33,351 bases of DNA from Candidatus Saccharibacteria bacterium RIFCSPHIGHO2_12_FULL_47_17 (GCA_001790575.1 MGCV01000015.1:1-33351), one strand, 5' to 3'; positions 7,695-14,427 are shown, counted from the first letter of the stretch. The notes: generated from the sequence alone by a model not told the origin. A program made the numbers and translations.

Positions 7695-8801
7695 TTGGTA
7701 AGGATAAGCGTAAATAACAAAGTGGGCACCAATTCTCAAACAAGTTTTTATCACGACGAGCCATTTTTTGGTCTTGATATCGGCCATTCCAGTATGAAGG
7801 TTATGCAGCTCGATAAAAACCATGGCCACTCGCCGAGAGTTTTAGGTTACGGCGTCAGTAATTACTACCATAACGAAGCTATCAACAACGGCGTGATAGT
7901 CGACTTTGCTGCACTGGGTAAAGCCATGCGCGAACTTTTTAAAGAGCGACTGGTGGGCACCATCAATACTCGCCGGGTAGCCTGCACCATTCCCACAGCC
8001 CACACCTTTTCTCGGCCAATGATTCTGCCGCCAATGGACAAAAAAAAGATACAAGAAGCTGTCAAACTAGAAGCTGAACAATATATCCCTGTACCGATTG
8101 ATAACCTCTACCTGGACTACGATATATCGCGCCAAGACAAAGACGGCATTGACCTTCTAATGGTGGCTACCCCCAAAAACGTGGTTGACAGCTGCGTCAA
8201 TTTTTTAGAATCGGTCGGACTGGAGCCAGTGACTATGGAGCCGACTATGAACGCCTCGGCCCGGCTGTTCTCGATTGCTGATGTCCGCCGCGAGGAAGCT
8301 TCTATTTTAATTGACTTCGGCTCGGTGGCTATTGATGTGGCCATTTTTGATCAGGCCATGTTCGTTAACAGCACCATCCAAGGCGGCTCCGACACCCTGA
8401 CCAATATGATCGCACAGCAGCTTGGTATTAGCCCGGCCGAGGCCTACGTGCTCAAGAGTCAGCACGGCATTGCTGCCGACTCGTCAATGCCCAGCGTTGG
8501 CTTGGCGGCCAGACCAATCCTGGAATCGCTGCTTAAGGAACTACACCGCATTATTCGCTACTATGATGAACGCTCGGCTACCAGACATCGTAAAATCAGT
8601 CAAATTATTACCACTGGCGGTGGGGCGACTACTCACGGATTAGACAAATATTTGACCGCCGAGTTAAAATTGCCAACCCGGCGCCTAGACCCCTGGCGTC
8701 ATATTAACTTCGGTGACCTGCAGCCGCCGAGTGATCTGGCCCGCTCCATGTATATAACAGTGGCTGGTGTGGCAATCTTAAGGCCAGAGGAAATTTTCTG
8801 A
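7695..8801 (+). CDS. pilM: type IV pilus actin-like ATPase PilM
   Basis: Cytoplasmic actin/FtsA-fold protein that binds PilN's N-terminus and links the PilNO alignment complex to the assembly motor. The 368 residues show the phosphate-1 motif FGLDIGHSSMKVMQL, the middle EAVKLEAEQYIPVPIDNLYLDYDI segment typical of PilM, the phosphate-2-like ILIDFGSVAIDVAIF, and the adenosine motif IITTGGGATTHGLDKYL. Length fits the family. The start is uncertain. TTG 7695 gives the longest frame but lies one base after a TATACT; GTG 7722 is the next candidate, and neither has a clear ribosome site. The stop overlaps the pilN ATG by one base (TGATG). Confidence 0.92.
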   Translation: MVRISVNNKVGTNSQTSFYHDEPFFGLDIGHSSMKVMQLDKNHGHSPRVLGYGVSNYYHNEAINNGVIVDFAALGKAMRELFKERLVGTINTRRVACTIPTAHTFSRPMILPPMDKKKIQEAVKLEAEQYIPVPIDNLYLDYDISRQDKDGIDLLMVATPKNVVDSCVNFLESVGLEPVTMEPTMNASARLFSIADVRREEASILIDFGSVAIDVAIFDQAMFVNSTIQGGSDTLTNMIAQQLGISPAEAYVLKSQHGIAADSSMPSVGLAARPILESLLKELHRIIRYYDERSATRHRKISQIITTGGGATTHGLDKYLTAELKLPTRRLDPWRHINFGDLQPPSDLARSMYITVAGVAILRPEEIF

Positions 8802-9394
8802 TGATAAATCTAATCCCGCCAGCTTACGGTCAGGCTATCCGTATTGGGCGTACCAACACCAGGCTGATGCGCTGGTTACTGAGTGTTACCGCCGCCGCCG
8901 CCGGATTGATAGTTATTGTCGGCGTTGGTTGGCTGTATCTCAACCATCAGAATTCCAAATTAACCAAAGATATTAGCAGCGTCCAGCAACAATTAGATGC
9001 CCAAAATCTAGGCGAGGTTCAAAAACAAGCCCAAACCATCAACTCTAATGTCAAAGTCATCAACCAAGTGCTTAACCGCGAGATTCGCTTCTCAAACCTT
9101 ATCCAAGAAATCGGCTCGGTCTTGCCCAATGGCAGCGTCCTCAACAGCCTGACACTTAGCAAGGTAGACGGTGCGGTCGATCTTTCGACCGGCACTCGCG
9201 ACTACACGGCAGCCAGCCAAATAGCGGTTAACTTAAGCGACCCCAAAAATAATATTTTCGAGAAGGTAGATATTGTTAATATCACTTGCGACGCCAGCCC
9301 AACTTCGACCTACGCCTGTAATGCCAACTATAAAGCCCTATTTTCCAAAACTACTAAGAACCGCTTTCTGAACGCCGCCACAGGAGGCCAATAA
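8801..9394 (+). CDS. pilN: type IV pilus alignment protein PilN
   Basis: Bitopic inner-membrane protein whose short cytoplasmic tail docks on PilM and whose outer part pairs with PilO. The first residues MINLIPPAYGQAIRIGR match the PilN docking motif (INLLPP type). A transmembrane helix is at about 25-47, followed by a coiled-coil (NSKLTKDISSVQQQLDAQNLGEVQKQAQTINSNVKVINQVL) and a ferredoxin-like lobe (LIQEIGSVLPNGSVLNSLTLSKVDGAVDLSTGTRDY). A C-terminal extension has two cysteines (NITCDASPTSTYACN) that could form a disulfide. It overlaps pilM by one base. Confidence 0.9.
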   Translation: MINLIPPAYGQAIRIGRTNTRLMRWLLSVTAAAAGLIVIVGVGWLYLNHQNSKLTKDISSVQQQLDAQNLGEVQKQAQTINSNVKVINQVLNREIRFSNLIQEIGSVLPNGSVLNSLTLSKVDGAVDLSTGTRDYTAASQIAVNLSDPKNNIFEKVDIVNITCDASPTSTYACNANYKALFSKTTKNRFLNAATGGQ

Positions 9395-9505
9395 GTGAAT
9401 TACCCATTTATCAATTCACATTTACCAATTAAGTATCATTTATCATTTGCCAAATGGTTAATGGTCAATAATTCGGCTAATGGTAAATGGATAATGGTTA
9501 ATGAA
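9395..9505. repeat. A/T-rich imperfect inverted repeat between pilN and pilO
   Basis: The gap is made of short variants such as ATTTATCATTT and TTAATGGTAAATGG, with the left half roughly complementary to the right. One perfect pair is CATTTACCA (around 9419) and TGGTAAATG (around 9481). It resembles the degenerate repeat before pilM. No gene is visible; it ends at the pilO ribosome site GGAGG. Confidence 0.5.
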
Positions 9506-9519
9506 GCCGGAGGCGCCTC

Positions 9520-10161
9520 GTGAGTAGTTCTCGAATGCGCCTAGTCTTAATGGCCGGCCTTGGTTTGGCGGTGGTCATTTTTCTATTCATCGGCTTTGGC
9601 GGCAAAAACATCGTCGCTACCCAGAGCCAAAAAATGGTTGAGCTGAAACTTAAAAGCCACACCGCAAATGCTCAACTGGCCAATCTGGCTTCGGCTAAAA
9701 AACAAGTCGAGCAGTATGCTTATTTTAACGATGTGGCCAAGACAGTGCTGCCGAGCGACAAAAATCAAGCGCAGGCGGTATTGGATATTTCTCAGATGGC
9801 CAACGAATCAGGCATTGCCATACAGAGCATAACTTTTCCAACCAGCACGTTGGGGGCGCCCGAAACTAAAAAAACCGACAAAGATGTGGCCACCGCCTCA
9901 CCTTCAACCGTCATCACCCAGGCCAAGCCGGTAGAGGGTATTTCCGGACTTTACAGCCTATCGCTGACCATTAAACCTCAGACTGACCCAGGCACGCCAG
10001 CCAGCAAACAAGTCACCTACGGCAAGTTTTTAGATTTTCTATCAAGGATCGAAAACAACCGGCGGACAGCCCAGATAGCCTCTGTTACTGTCAACCCTAC
10101 TGCCGGCGCGGGCGGCCAGTTCAGCTTCCAAATATCAGTTAACATATTTATAAAGCCATGA
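9520..10161 (+). CDS. pilO: type IV pilus alignment protein PilO
   Basis: Partner of PilN in the periplasm-side alignment complex. The 213-residue protein starts with a GTG at 9520, preceded by GGAGG at good spacing. It has one membrane helix (about residues 8-26, LVLMAGLGLAVVIFLFIGFGG) and a coiled-coil to about 75. A flexible linker rich in Thr, Ser and Pro follows (TKKTDKDVATASPSTVITQAKP). The C-terminal PilO/T2SSM-like lobe is KFLDFLSRIENNRRTAQIASVTVNP. Length and order fit PilO. The following gap is filled with RNA-like inverted repeats. Confidence 0.85.
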   Translation: MSSSRMRLVLMAGLGLAVVIFLFIGFGGKNIVATQSQKMVELKLKSHTANAQLANLASAKKQVEQYAYFNDVAKTVLPSDKNQAQAVLDISQMANESGIAIQSITFPTSTLGAPETKKTDKDVATASPSTVITQAKPVEGISGLYSLSLTIKPQTDPGTPASKQVTYGKFLDFLSRIENNRRTAQIASVTVNPTAGAGGQFSFQISVNIFIKP

Positions 10162-10229
10162 CCCCGATTATAAGTAGTATGACAAAGACATCTTCTGATT
10201 TGTTCACAAATCAGACTTCTAACGGGGTC
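10160..10229. repeat. stem-loop unit just after pilO
   Basis: GACCCCG (10160-10166) pairs with CGGGGTC (10223-10229). It encloses an 8-bp perfect hairpin CTGATTTG/CAAATCAG (10195-10214, loop TTCA). The right arm reads CTAACGGGGTC, close to the CTAACGGGAT arm of the leader element that follows and of the ftsH leader. It may therefore be a third, diverged member arranged in tandem. There is no T-run, so it is not an obvious terminator. Confidence 0.5.
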
Positions 10230-10232
10230 TAT

Positions 10233-10339
10233 CTCGTTAGACCTCACCTAGTATCTTTTGTATATTTGGGTGCGTTGGAAATCATTGATGATTTTGATAA
10301 TAAACTAACTTTAAAATTGAAGGCTGAGGTCTAATCGGG
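10233..10339 (+). promoter_or_regulatory. leader hairpin that pairs the ribosome site (copy C)
   Basis: CGTTAGACCTCA (10235-10246) pairs with TGAGGTCTAATCG (10325-10337, one bulged T), closing an 80-nt loop directly before the ATG at 10340. The only Shine-Dalgarno-like sequence, GAGG at 10326-10329, is inside the stem. The same arms and start-codon position recur in front of ftsH (25306-25411). The architecture suggests translational control or a mobile palindrome; that is inference. Confidence 0.6.
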
Positions 10340-10651
10340 ATGAAAAAGAATATTAAAATCAACCTCGGTAGTCTTAAGTCCCAGCTGGACAAACTAAAGC
10401 CGTTCTTCAGCAAACATGGCTCGTTTATGGCAATTCTGTTTGTCCTTTTAATTTATCTATTTATCGTCTGGCGGATTAGCGCGCTGGCCGCCGCCGAGCC
10501 GGAAATTGAGGCCATTGATGCAGCGCTAACTTCCTCGGCCGTACCCAAGATTGATAGTAAAGCCATCGAGCAGATTCAACAGTTAGAGCAAAATAGCCCA
10601 CAGGTTCAAGCCCTATTTAATCAAGCCCGCAACAACCCCTTCCAAGAGTAA
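10340..10651 (+). CDS. small bitopic membrane protein ending the pilus locus
   Basis: A 103-residue protein with a basic N-terminus (MKKNIKINLGSLKSQLDKLK), one transmembrane helix (about 29-46, FMAILFVLLIYLFIVWRI) and an outward segment of about 55 residues. The outward part is rich in Gln, Glu and Asn (AIEQIQQLEQNSPQVQALFNQARNNPFQE). I do not recognise a family. It follows pilO on the same strand, is membrane-anchored like PilN/PilO, and may occupy the PilP-like or accessory slot; this is a guess from position. Its start codon abuts the leader hairpin that shares arms with the ftsH leader. Confidence 0.7.
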   Translation: MKKNIKINLGSLKSQLDKLKPFFSKHGSFMAILFVLLIYLFIVWRISALAAAEPEIEAIDAALTSSAVPKIDSKAIEQIQQLEQNSPQVQALFNQARNNPFQE

Positions 10652-10673
10652 TTCCTCAGATAGTGTTTAAAAG

Positions 10674-10687
10674 GCTTGTGCTTGGTG
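10674..10687 (+). promoter_or_regulatory. possible sixth copy of the shared extended -35 motif
   Basis: GCTTGTGCTTGGTG matches the first 11 positions of GCTYNTGYTTGCAA, seen upstream of orphan genes on the other strand. The -35 would be TTGGTG, with a weak -10 (CTAAAA/TAAAAA) around 10706-10712, about 11 nt before the ATG at 10724. It is the weakest of the set. Confidence 0.4.
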
Positions 10688-10723
10688 CTACAATGCAACC
10701 ACAGGCTAAAAAGAAAGATTGAA

Positions 10724-10942
10724 ATGACAAAAGCTATTAATTATGAAGGTATCGCTGCCGACGAAGGCGTTGTAGCCGCCCATCCCGAACTATTTAGGTG
10801 CCGTAGATTACCGAGAGGTATAATCGGCCGCTTGATCGAAAACTTTCGCGACCACCCTGTCCGCGACAGTGCGGCCGGCGGCGTAGCCCTGGCCGGGGTC
10901 GGCTTCGTTGCTGCTGGGCTCACCTTTCGCTACCGACATTAA
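10724..10942 (+). CDS. orphan 72-aa protein with a C-terminal hydrophobic segment
   Basis: Starting at ATG 10724 the protein is MTKAINYEGIAADEGVV..., 72 residues, ending in a moderately hydrophobic glycine/alanine segment (AAGGVALAGVGFVAAGLTF) that could insert in the membrane, then a basic tail RYRH. An earlier ATG at 10676 is in frame but would add an unlikely basic extension and lies within the probable promoter. I recognise no family. The upstream motif suggests co-regulation with other orphans. A small AGCAT/ATGCT hairpin follows the stop. Confidence 0.5.
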   Translation: MTKAINYEGIAADEGVVAAHPELFRCRRLPRGIIGRLIENFRDHPVRDSAAGGVALAGVGFVAAGLTFRYRH

Positions 10943-11015
10943 GCATTTTTATGCTCTCACTTTTACCGCTTTACGAAACTCAATTATCTTTGCTTTAACC
11001 AAGGCCAACAACGTT

Positions 11016-11031
11016 ATGACGTCATGACGTC
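11016..11031. promoter_or_regulatory. tandem ATGACGTC palindrome
   Basis: ATGACGTC occurs twice back to back (11016-11031), containing a 12-bp perfect palindrome ACGTCATGACGT (11019-11030). It lies between two convergent genes. It could be a protein-binding site, but no gene start is adjacent. Confidence 0.3.
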
Positions 11032-11077
11032 GTCGCGAATCGTGGAATCCAAGAGTTTAAGGAAAGAAATTGCTAGC

Positions 11078-11320
11078 TTAGACTTCGAATTTTTCGAGGT
11101 GGTCGTTGATGGTCTTTAGAAAGTCTTTGGCTTGGGCTTTGGTCATGGCCACTCGGGCGACAATGTTTTGCTGGTTCGGGCCCGGCAGCGCTTGGGCAAA
11201 GCTGAAAGTCACCGCGTGGTCGTTGTTACTAATCAAATACGAGTCTACATAAAGTACCGGCGTCCGGTTTGGGTTCAGATTAAAGTTTATGTTCGCCTGC
11301 TTCTTGGTGTTGTCCGCCAT
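11078..11320 (-). CDS. DUF3467-like small protein
   Basis: An 80-residue cytoplasmic protein that fits the DUF3467 pattern. A short polar N-terminus is followed by VLYVDSYLISNNDHAVTFSFAQALPGPNQQNIVARVAMTKAQAKDFLKTINDHLEKFEV. The family reads as strands with a P-G turn, then V-A-R-V-x-M-(S/T)-x-x-x-A-K and a closing helix. Its function is not established. The start ATG has a strong AGGAGG upstream, and a TATAAT about 25 nt further up, so it has an ordinary leader. Upstream (11321-11597) lie repeats that may control it. Confidence 0.8.
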   Translation of the reverse strand: MADNTKKQANINFNLNPNRTPVLYVDSYLISNNDHAVTFSFAQALPGPNQQNIVARVAMTKAQAKDFLKTINDHLEKFEV

Positions 11321-11461
11321 ATCCCCTCCTTATCACCTTCATTATACCTTGCCCTGTTTTTTGCTTGCCCCGTTAAATCCCCATCAGGGTGGATTTATAT
11401 GGGGGGTTCGAAGAGAGAAATTTCTAGGCTAATGGGTGATCTTATCTAGAACTTTGGCTTT

Positions 11462-11524
11462 CCATTTCTTACACACCATACAGTAATACCGTGTCGGGTG
11501 TTATAACACTACCATTTCTTACAC
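11462..11524. repeat. direct repeats around a palindrome upstream of the DUF3467 gene
   Basis: CCATTTCTTACAC occurs at 11462-11474 and 11512-11524, 50 bp apart. Between them is a perfect 12-bp palindrome GTGTTATAACAC (11498-11509). The 277-bp gap 11321-11597 otherwise holds a short AAATCC/GGATTT hairpin (about 11375-11398) and no gene that I can support. It may be an operator or a remnant. Confidence 0.4.
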
Positions 11525-11597
11525 TAGGGCCCACGCCTAAGGAAACCAGGTTTTATCCCTGCCCTGCCTGCGTAGCATTTGATCTAGAGGCAGCGGT

Positions 11598-11975
11598 TTA
11601 GTAGGTTCTTGACTGGCTAACGTTGTCAAAAACCTTTTCATGTCTTTTAATAGTTTGAACTCGGCTGGTCGTAAGCTCAAATCGTCGGCCGTTTGATATA
11701 TCCAGAGCAGTTATTTCTACTTTCTCACCTACGGCGATAAATCCGGCTCTACCGGCAGAAACAACCGATGCATCGACGGCCACTAGTGTACCTTCCGCAC
11801 CTGCTTGCTTTCTTGTTAGGTGAAAACGAGCTGAACCGGCAGCCACAGCATGAGGAATAATCTTATACCGCGCGCCGCCTTCGGTAAAAAAACGAAAATT
11901 CGCACTTGCATCAAGAGATACTTCTCTGAGTCTTTGACTGTCCGGTGGTAGAGGAGCACCTTCTGCAGCAAACAT
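11598..11975 (-). CDS. orphan 125-aa soluble protein (member of shared-promoter set)
   Basis: A 125-residue protein with no signal peptide or membrane segment. It alternates short polar and hydrophobic stretches suggestive of beta strands (FRFFTEGGARYKIIPHAVAAG, GTLVAVDASVVSAGRAGFIAVGEKVEITALDI, RRFELTTSRVQTIKR). I recognise no family. The gene has a clear promoter: extended motif GCTCGTGCTTGCAA (12006-12019), 16-bp spacer, TATAAA (11984-11989). The -10 ends 8 nt before the ATG with no ribosome site, so the message is probably leaderless. Confidence 0.65.
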   Translation of the reverse strand: MFAAEGAPLPPDSQRLREVSLDASANFRFFTEGGARYKIIPHAVAAGSARFHLTRKQAGAEGTLVAVDASVVSAGRAGFIAVGEKVEITALDISNGRRFELTTSRVQTIKRHEKVFDNVSQSRTY

Positions 11976-12005
11976 AGATATTATTTATATATTAATTTTA
12001 AGAAA

Positions 12006-12019
12006 TTGCAAGCACGAGC
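12006..12019 (-). promoter_or_regulatory. shared extended -35 motif, gene at 11598-11975
   Basis: Minus-strand GCTCGTGCTTGCAA, containing the -35 TTGCAA. It is followed by a 16-bp spacer and TATAAA at 11984-11989, which ends 8 nt before the start codon. Confidence 0.65.
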
Positions 12020-12106
12020 GTCATTAGCGAGCGAAGAATACAGGGCTAAAGGGATTTATAGCATTTTTGGATATTTATAAGCCTTCGAAACTCCAATTTG
12101 GCTAAA

Positions 12107-12712
12107 TTATAACTTGTTGGGGTAAATTGAACTAACCCCGGTTTGGGCTCTAGCGGCGTAACGCTCCGCCTGGGCTGTAAGTTCAGGATGACACTCCTCT
12201 AGGTGTTGACCAACCCTTTGCACAAGTCGGTCGACTGGTAACGCACCGTTAAGGTTTACCCCTAGCTCATATTTAGGCCATTCTATATCGCCGCTGGCTC
12301 TAAGCACGTTTTCCCGAGCCTCCGGAAAAGTTTTATGCTCATCGTTACCGGTGGCGTACCTTAATTCCAGCCGCTGCAAAATATTATCAATCCGCATCTG
12401 AGCCACCAAAAGGACAGGAATAGCACCAGCGGCGGCCGCCAGTTCCCTAATCTGTTCACGCTGCGCAAGCCTGTTTAGCAATGCCTTATAAACCACGCTG
12501 AAGCCGTCCTCCAATGAGCCGTATGTCAGATCAAGCATCTCTTTTTTCGCCTGTTTTCTTGGCCGAGAGCCTTGGCGACCATGGATCACTTTTTCTCGAA
12601 CTTCGGCATAATCATAAACGTTAGCATCAAACTCCTCGGCTAAAGCCTTGCAAAAACCTTGCGGCTCGGCATAGGGCAAGCCAACGCGCATAAAAAGATA
12701 CGGCTCAGTCAT
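12107..12712 (-). CDS. P-loop kinase-like protein with a degenerate Walker A
   Basis: A 201-residue soluble protein that follows the layout of AAA_33/zeta-type small-molecule kinases. It has an N-terminal strand and glycine turn (LFMRVGLP, residues 6-13) and a helix (FCKALAEEFDANVYDYAEVREKV). The middle is DGFSVVYKALLNRLAQREQIRELAAAAGAIPVLLVAQMRIDNILQRLELR, matching the usual 'G.SVV.D.....R..R..L...AG' segment. Where GLPGSGKST is expected it has GLPYAEPQGF, so the Gly, Lys and Ser/Thr that hold phosphate are gone; it is likely a non-catalytic relative. The homology is my reading of the pattern. The promoter carries the shared motif, and the ribosome site is AAGGA about 8 nt before the ATG. 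Confidence 0.6.
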   Translation of the reverse strand: MTEPYLFMRVGLPYAEPQGFCKALAEEFDANVYDYAEVREKVIHGRQGSRPRKQAKKEMLDLTYGSLEDGFSVVYKALLNRLAQREQIRELAAAAGAIPVLLVAQMRIDNILQRLELRYATGNDEHKTFPEARENVLRASGDIEWPKYELGVNLNGALPVDRLVQRVGQHLEECHPELTAQAERYAARAQTGVSSIYPNKL

Positions 12713-12754
12713 TTAGAGAATCCTTAACACATATTTAAGCAGAATTTGCCTAAT

Positions 12755-12768
12755 TTGCAAGCATGAGC
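12755..12768 (-). promoter_or_regulatory. shared extended -35 motif, kinase-like gene
   Basis: Minus-strand GCTCATGCTTGCAA, 17-bp spacer, then TAAATA (12732-12737), 19 nt before the ATG at 12712. Unlike several other members, this gene keeps a short leader with a ribosome site. Confidence 0.65.
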
Positions 12769-12784
12769 AAGAGTTGAATAAACT

Positions 12785-13060
12785 CTATCCACCTAACTTA
12801 ATTTTCGATAGCAAAAACTCGGTAACTTTTCTTCTCTCTGATTCATTAAGTGCGTTTGTTGGACGATTTGCCCGTTCATCTATCGCAACTGTAGTTTCTG
12901 TAGTAGTTGATCCTAATCCGCCCTTGATTAATCCTAGCCGCTCTGAAGCTGTAGGTAGTCCAACGTCTTGCCAATCGCCAATTTCCCAGTCATCGGGGGT
13001 CAGAGTATCAGCTTCTGAATCAACAAAAGGGTTTTCTCCAAAAGGTATCCCTGGCGTCAT
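12785..13060 (-). CDS. orphan 91-aa acidic protein
   Basis: From ATG 13060 the protein is MTPGIPFGENPFVDSEADTL..., 91 residues, hydrophilic and probably disordered in its first two thirds, with a closing helix (NESERRKVTEFLLSKIKLGG). An in-frame TTG at 13069 overlaps the -10 box and cannot be used if the promoter is right. The promoter is TTGCTA (13091-13096), 16-bp spacer, TATAAT (13069-13074), with the -10 ending 8 nt before the ATG (leaderless). Its motif half GCTCATGC is displaced upstream by the palindromic element at 13099-13177. No family is recognised. Confidence 0.6.
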   Translation of the reverse strand: MTPGIPFGENPFVDSEADTLTPDDWEIGDWQDVGLPTASERLGLIKGGLGSTTTETTVAIDERANRPTNALNESERRKVTEFLLSKIKLGG

Positions 13061-13068
13061 ATTCGCCA

Positions 13069-13096
13069 ATTATACAAAGTCAATGTCTAATAGCAA
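13069..13096 (-). promoter_or_regulatory. promoter of the 91-aa orphan, split by an inserted palindrome
   Basis: -35 TTGCTA (rc of 13091-13096), 16 bp, -10 TATAAT (rc of 13069-13074). If the element 13099-13177 plus one GCAAGC copy is removed, the upstream GCTCATGC joins to give GCTCATGCTTGCTA, restoring the shared motif. Confidence 0.65.
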
Positions 13097-13183
13097 GCCC
13101 GGTAGTAGACTTTCGAGTCGGCCCCGATGCAATCGGGGCCCAGCGCCAAAGGCGAATTCTCGAAAGCTCACTACCGGGCAAGC
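13093..13183 (-). repeat. small palindromic element, copy A, with 6-bp flanking repeat
   Basis: A 79-bp unit (13099-13177) lies between two copies of GCAAGC (13093-13098 and 13178-13183). The outer stem is CCGGTAGT/ACTACCGG, extended to 10 bp with the flanking GC, then CTTTCGAG/CTCGAAAG. Inside are a 9-bp perfect hairpin GGCCCCGAT/ATCGGGGCC and a CGCC/GGCG hairpin. Core blocks TAGACTTTCGAGTC and CTCGAA(A)GCT match copy B (5066-5135), whereas the outer arms differ but still pair. This points to a conserved fold and probable mobility. Confidence 0.7.
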
Positions 13184-13266
13184 ATGAGCAATTCCTTGGT
13201 TGACATATTTTGCTAATGGTTTAACCTATTACGGTAACTTTGTGAAGATAAAAAGGGAGAAAACAA

Positions 13267-13383
13267 ATGATTCAGCGACTACTAAGTCTGTTTAAACATA
13301 ACGCAGAAGAAACGCCCGAGTTCCTGACCGATGCCAAGCCGGATAAGAAAATCTGGAACGAACTGCTAAAAGAAATCGATTAG
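13267..13383 (+). CDS. 38-aa small protein
   Basis: Reads MIQRLLSLFKHNAEETPEFL, then TDAKPDKKIWNELLKEID and a stop. It has an amphipathic N-terminal helix and an acidic/basic C-terminus. GGGAG lies 8 nt before the ATG, a good ribosome site, and TTGACA is present at 13200-13205, though no good -10 follows at standard spacing. Its stop overlaps the stop of the convergent methyltransferase by 4 bp. No family recognised. The ribosome site and clean codon use argue it is translated. Confidence 0.5.
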   Translation: MIQRLLSLFKHNAEETPEFLTDAKPDKKIWNELLKEID

Positions 13384-14255
13384 TCTGCCAGCCTTGTATA
13401 AATCGTGGTGTGGCCTTCTTGGGAATAGCTTTTGAGTCCACTAGCGCTAGCCGCCCGCTCAACGGCTAAAGAACAGCCGGGGTGCCACTGATCATGAGTC
13501 TCAATCATCAAAACATCGACTAGATCAAGCAAAGGCTTAGCTGCCTGTGAGCGGAAAAAACCGATTTCAGCCCCCTCGATGTCCGCCTTGAAAATGCCAA
13601 CCCTATTACCCCTACCAACTAAATCAATTATGCCAGATGGTGTAATTGCCGGGGCAAATACGTTTGGATGACCGACTCTAAAAAAATCATTTGAGTATAA
13701 ATAACAATTGTGAGCACCAAAGGTTAGGGCTTCCTCGTTGACCAGCCCGATACTACCAGCTTCGGCAGCCAAAGCCGCCTTAACTGTATGTACTCGGCTA
13801 CCATATGGTCTAGAATTTTTTTCCAAATAGTCATAGTTTCGTCCGTTGGGTTCGATAGCAAAAATTGTTGAATCTGGGTAACGGCTTGCAAGATAAGTCG
13901 TGGAGGTGCCCTCGCTTGCTCCAGCGTCAACAACTGCCAGACCATTTAGTTCTCTGCCGTTGCCACCGGAGTATTCCCAAACCCTTTGAAATAAAACTTC
14001 GTTGAACGTGCCGACGTCTTTATCCGTACAATCAATCGGAAAGTTTAGATCTGGATGTTCAAGTCTCAAAGGGACTTCAGCCATTCCCATTGCTTTTTTG
14101 CCAAAAACAACCTTGGCCGTTTTGCCTAAACCTATTGTCCCAAGCAACATATCCAGAAAATGCAAACGGTTATGCTGACGCCTAGCAAAGTTTCCGAGCA
14201 TAGAAGCCCGCTCGACTGGCATGCCTGCAACTGGTAAAACTTCGGAGCCGCTCAT
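13380..14255 (-). CDS. FkbM-family SAM-dependent methyltransferase
   Basis: A 291-residue cytoplasmic protein with the class I methyltransferase fold. Motif I VVDAGASEG is at residues 108-116, the acidic end of strand 2 in TIFAIEPNGRNYDYLEKN, and the FkbM hallmark KADIEGAE with MIETHDQWHPG near the end. FkbM enzymes O-methylate sugars or secondary metabolites; the acceptor cannot be read here, but nearby carbohydrate-active genes make a surface sugar plausible. The promoter is excellent: GCTTATGTTTGCAA, 17 bp, TATAAA, ending 7 nt before the ATG (leaderless). Confidence 0.82.
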   Translation of the reverse strand: MSGSEVLPVAGMPVERASMLGNFARRQHNRLHFLDMLLGTIGLGKTAKVVFGKKAMGMAEVPLRLEHPDLNFPIDCTDKDVGTFNEVLFQRVWEYSGGNGRELNGLAVVDAGASEGTSTTYLASRYPDSTIFAIEPNGRNYDYLEKNSRPYGSRVHTVKAALAAEAGSIGLVNEEALTFGAHNCYLYSNDFFRVGHPNVFAPAITPSGIIDLVGRGNRVGIFKADIEGAEIGFFRSQAAKPLLDLVDVLMIETHDQWHPGCSLAVERAASASGLKSYSQEGHTTIYTRLAD

Positions 14256-14262
14256 TTATATT

Positions 14263-14299
14263 TTTATACTACATTACTCTGACTTTTGCAAACATAAGC
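14263..14299 (-). promoter_or_regulatory. shared-motif promoter of the FkbM methyltransferase gene
   Basis: Minus-strand GCTTATGTTTGCAA (14286-14299), 17-bp spacer, TATAAA (14263-14268). It shows the allowed pyrimidine changes (C to T) at two motif positions. Confidence 0.65.
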
Positions 14300-14427
14300 A
14301 GCGTGACTCTCAAAGAGAATCAGGTTAGACGGTTGTTTAGCATTAGCAGATTGATTGTGGCGCGCCTTAATTGGCGAATTTGTAGACCAAAAGTCAGTTG
14401 TCGGTAGTCGGTGTTAATTTTAAAAAG

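Noticed and set aside
10233-10339. TPP or other known riboswitch (GGCTGAGG text)
   Set aside because: The TPP core elements do not follow; only the outer arms are conserved between the two copies.
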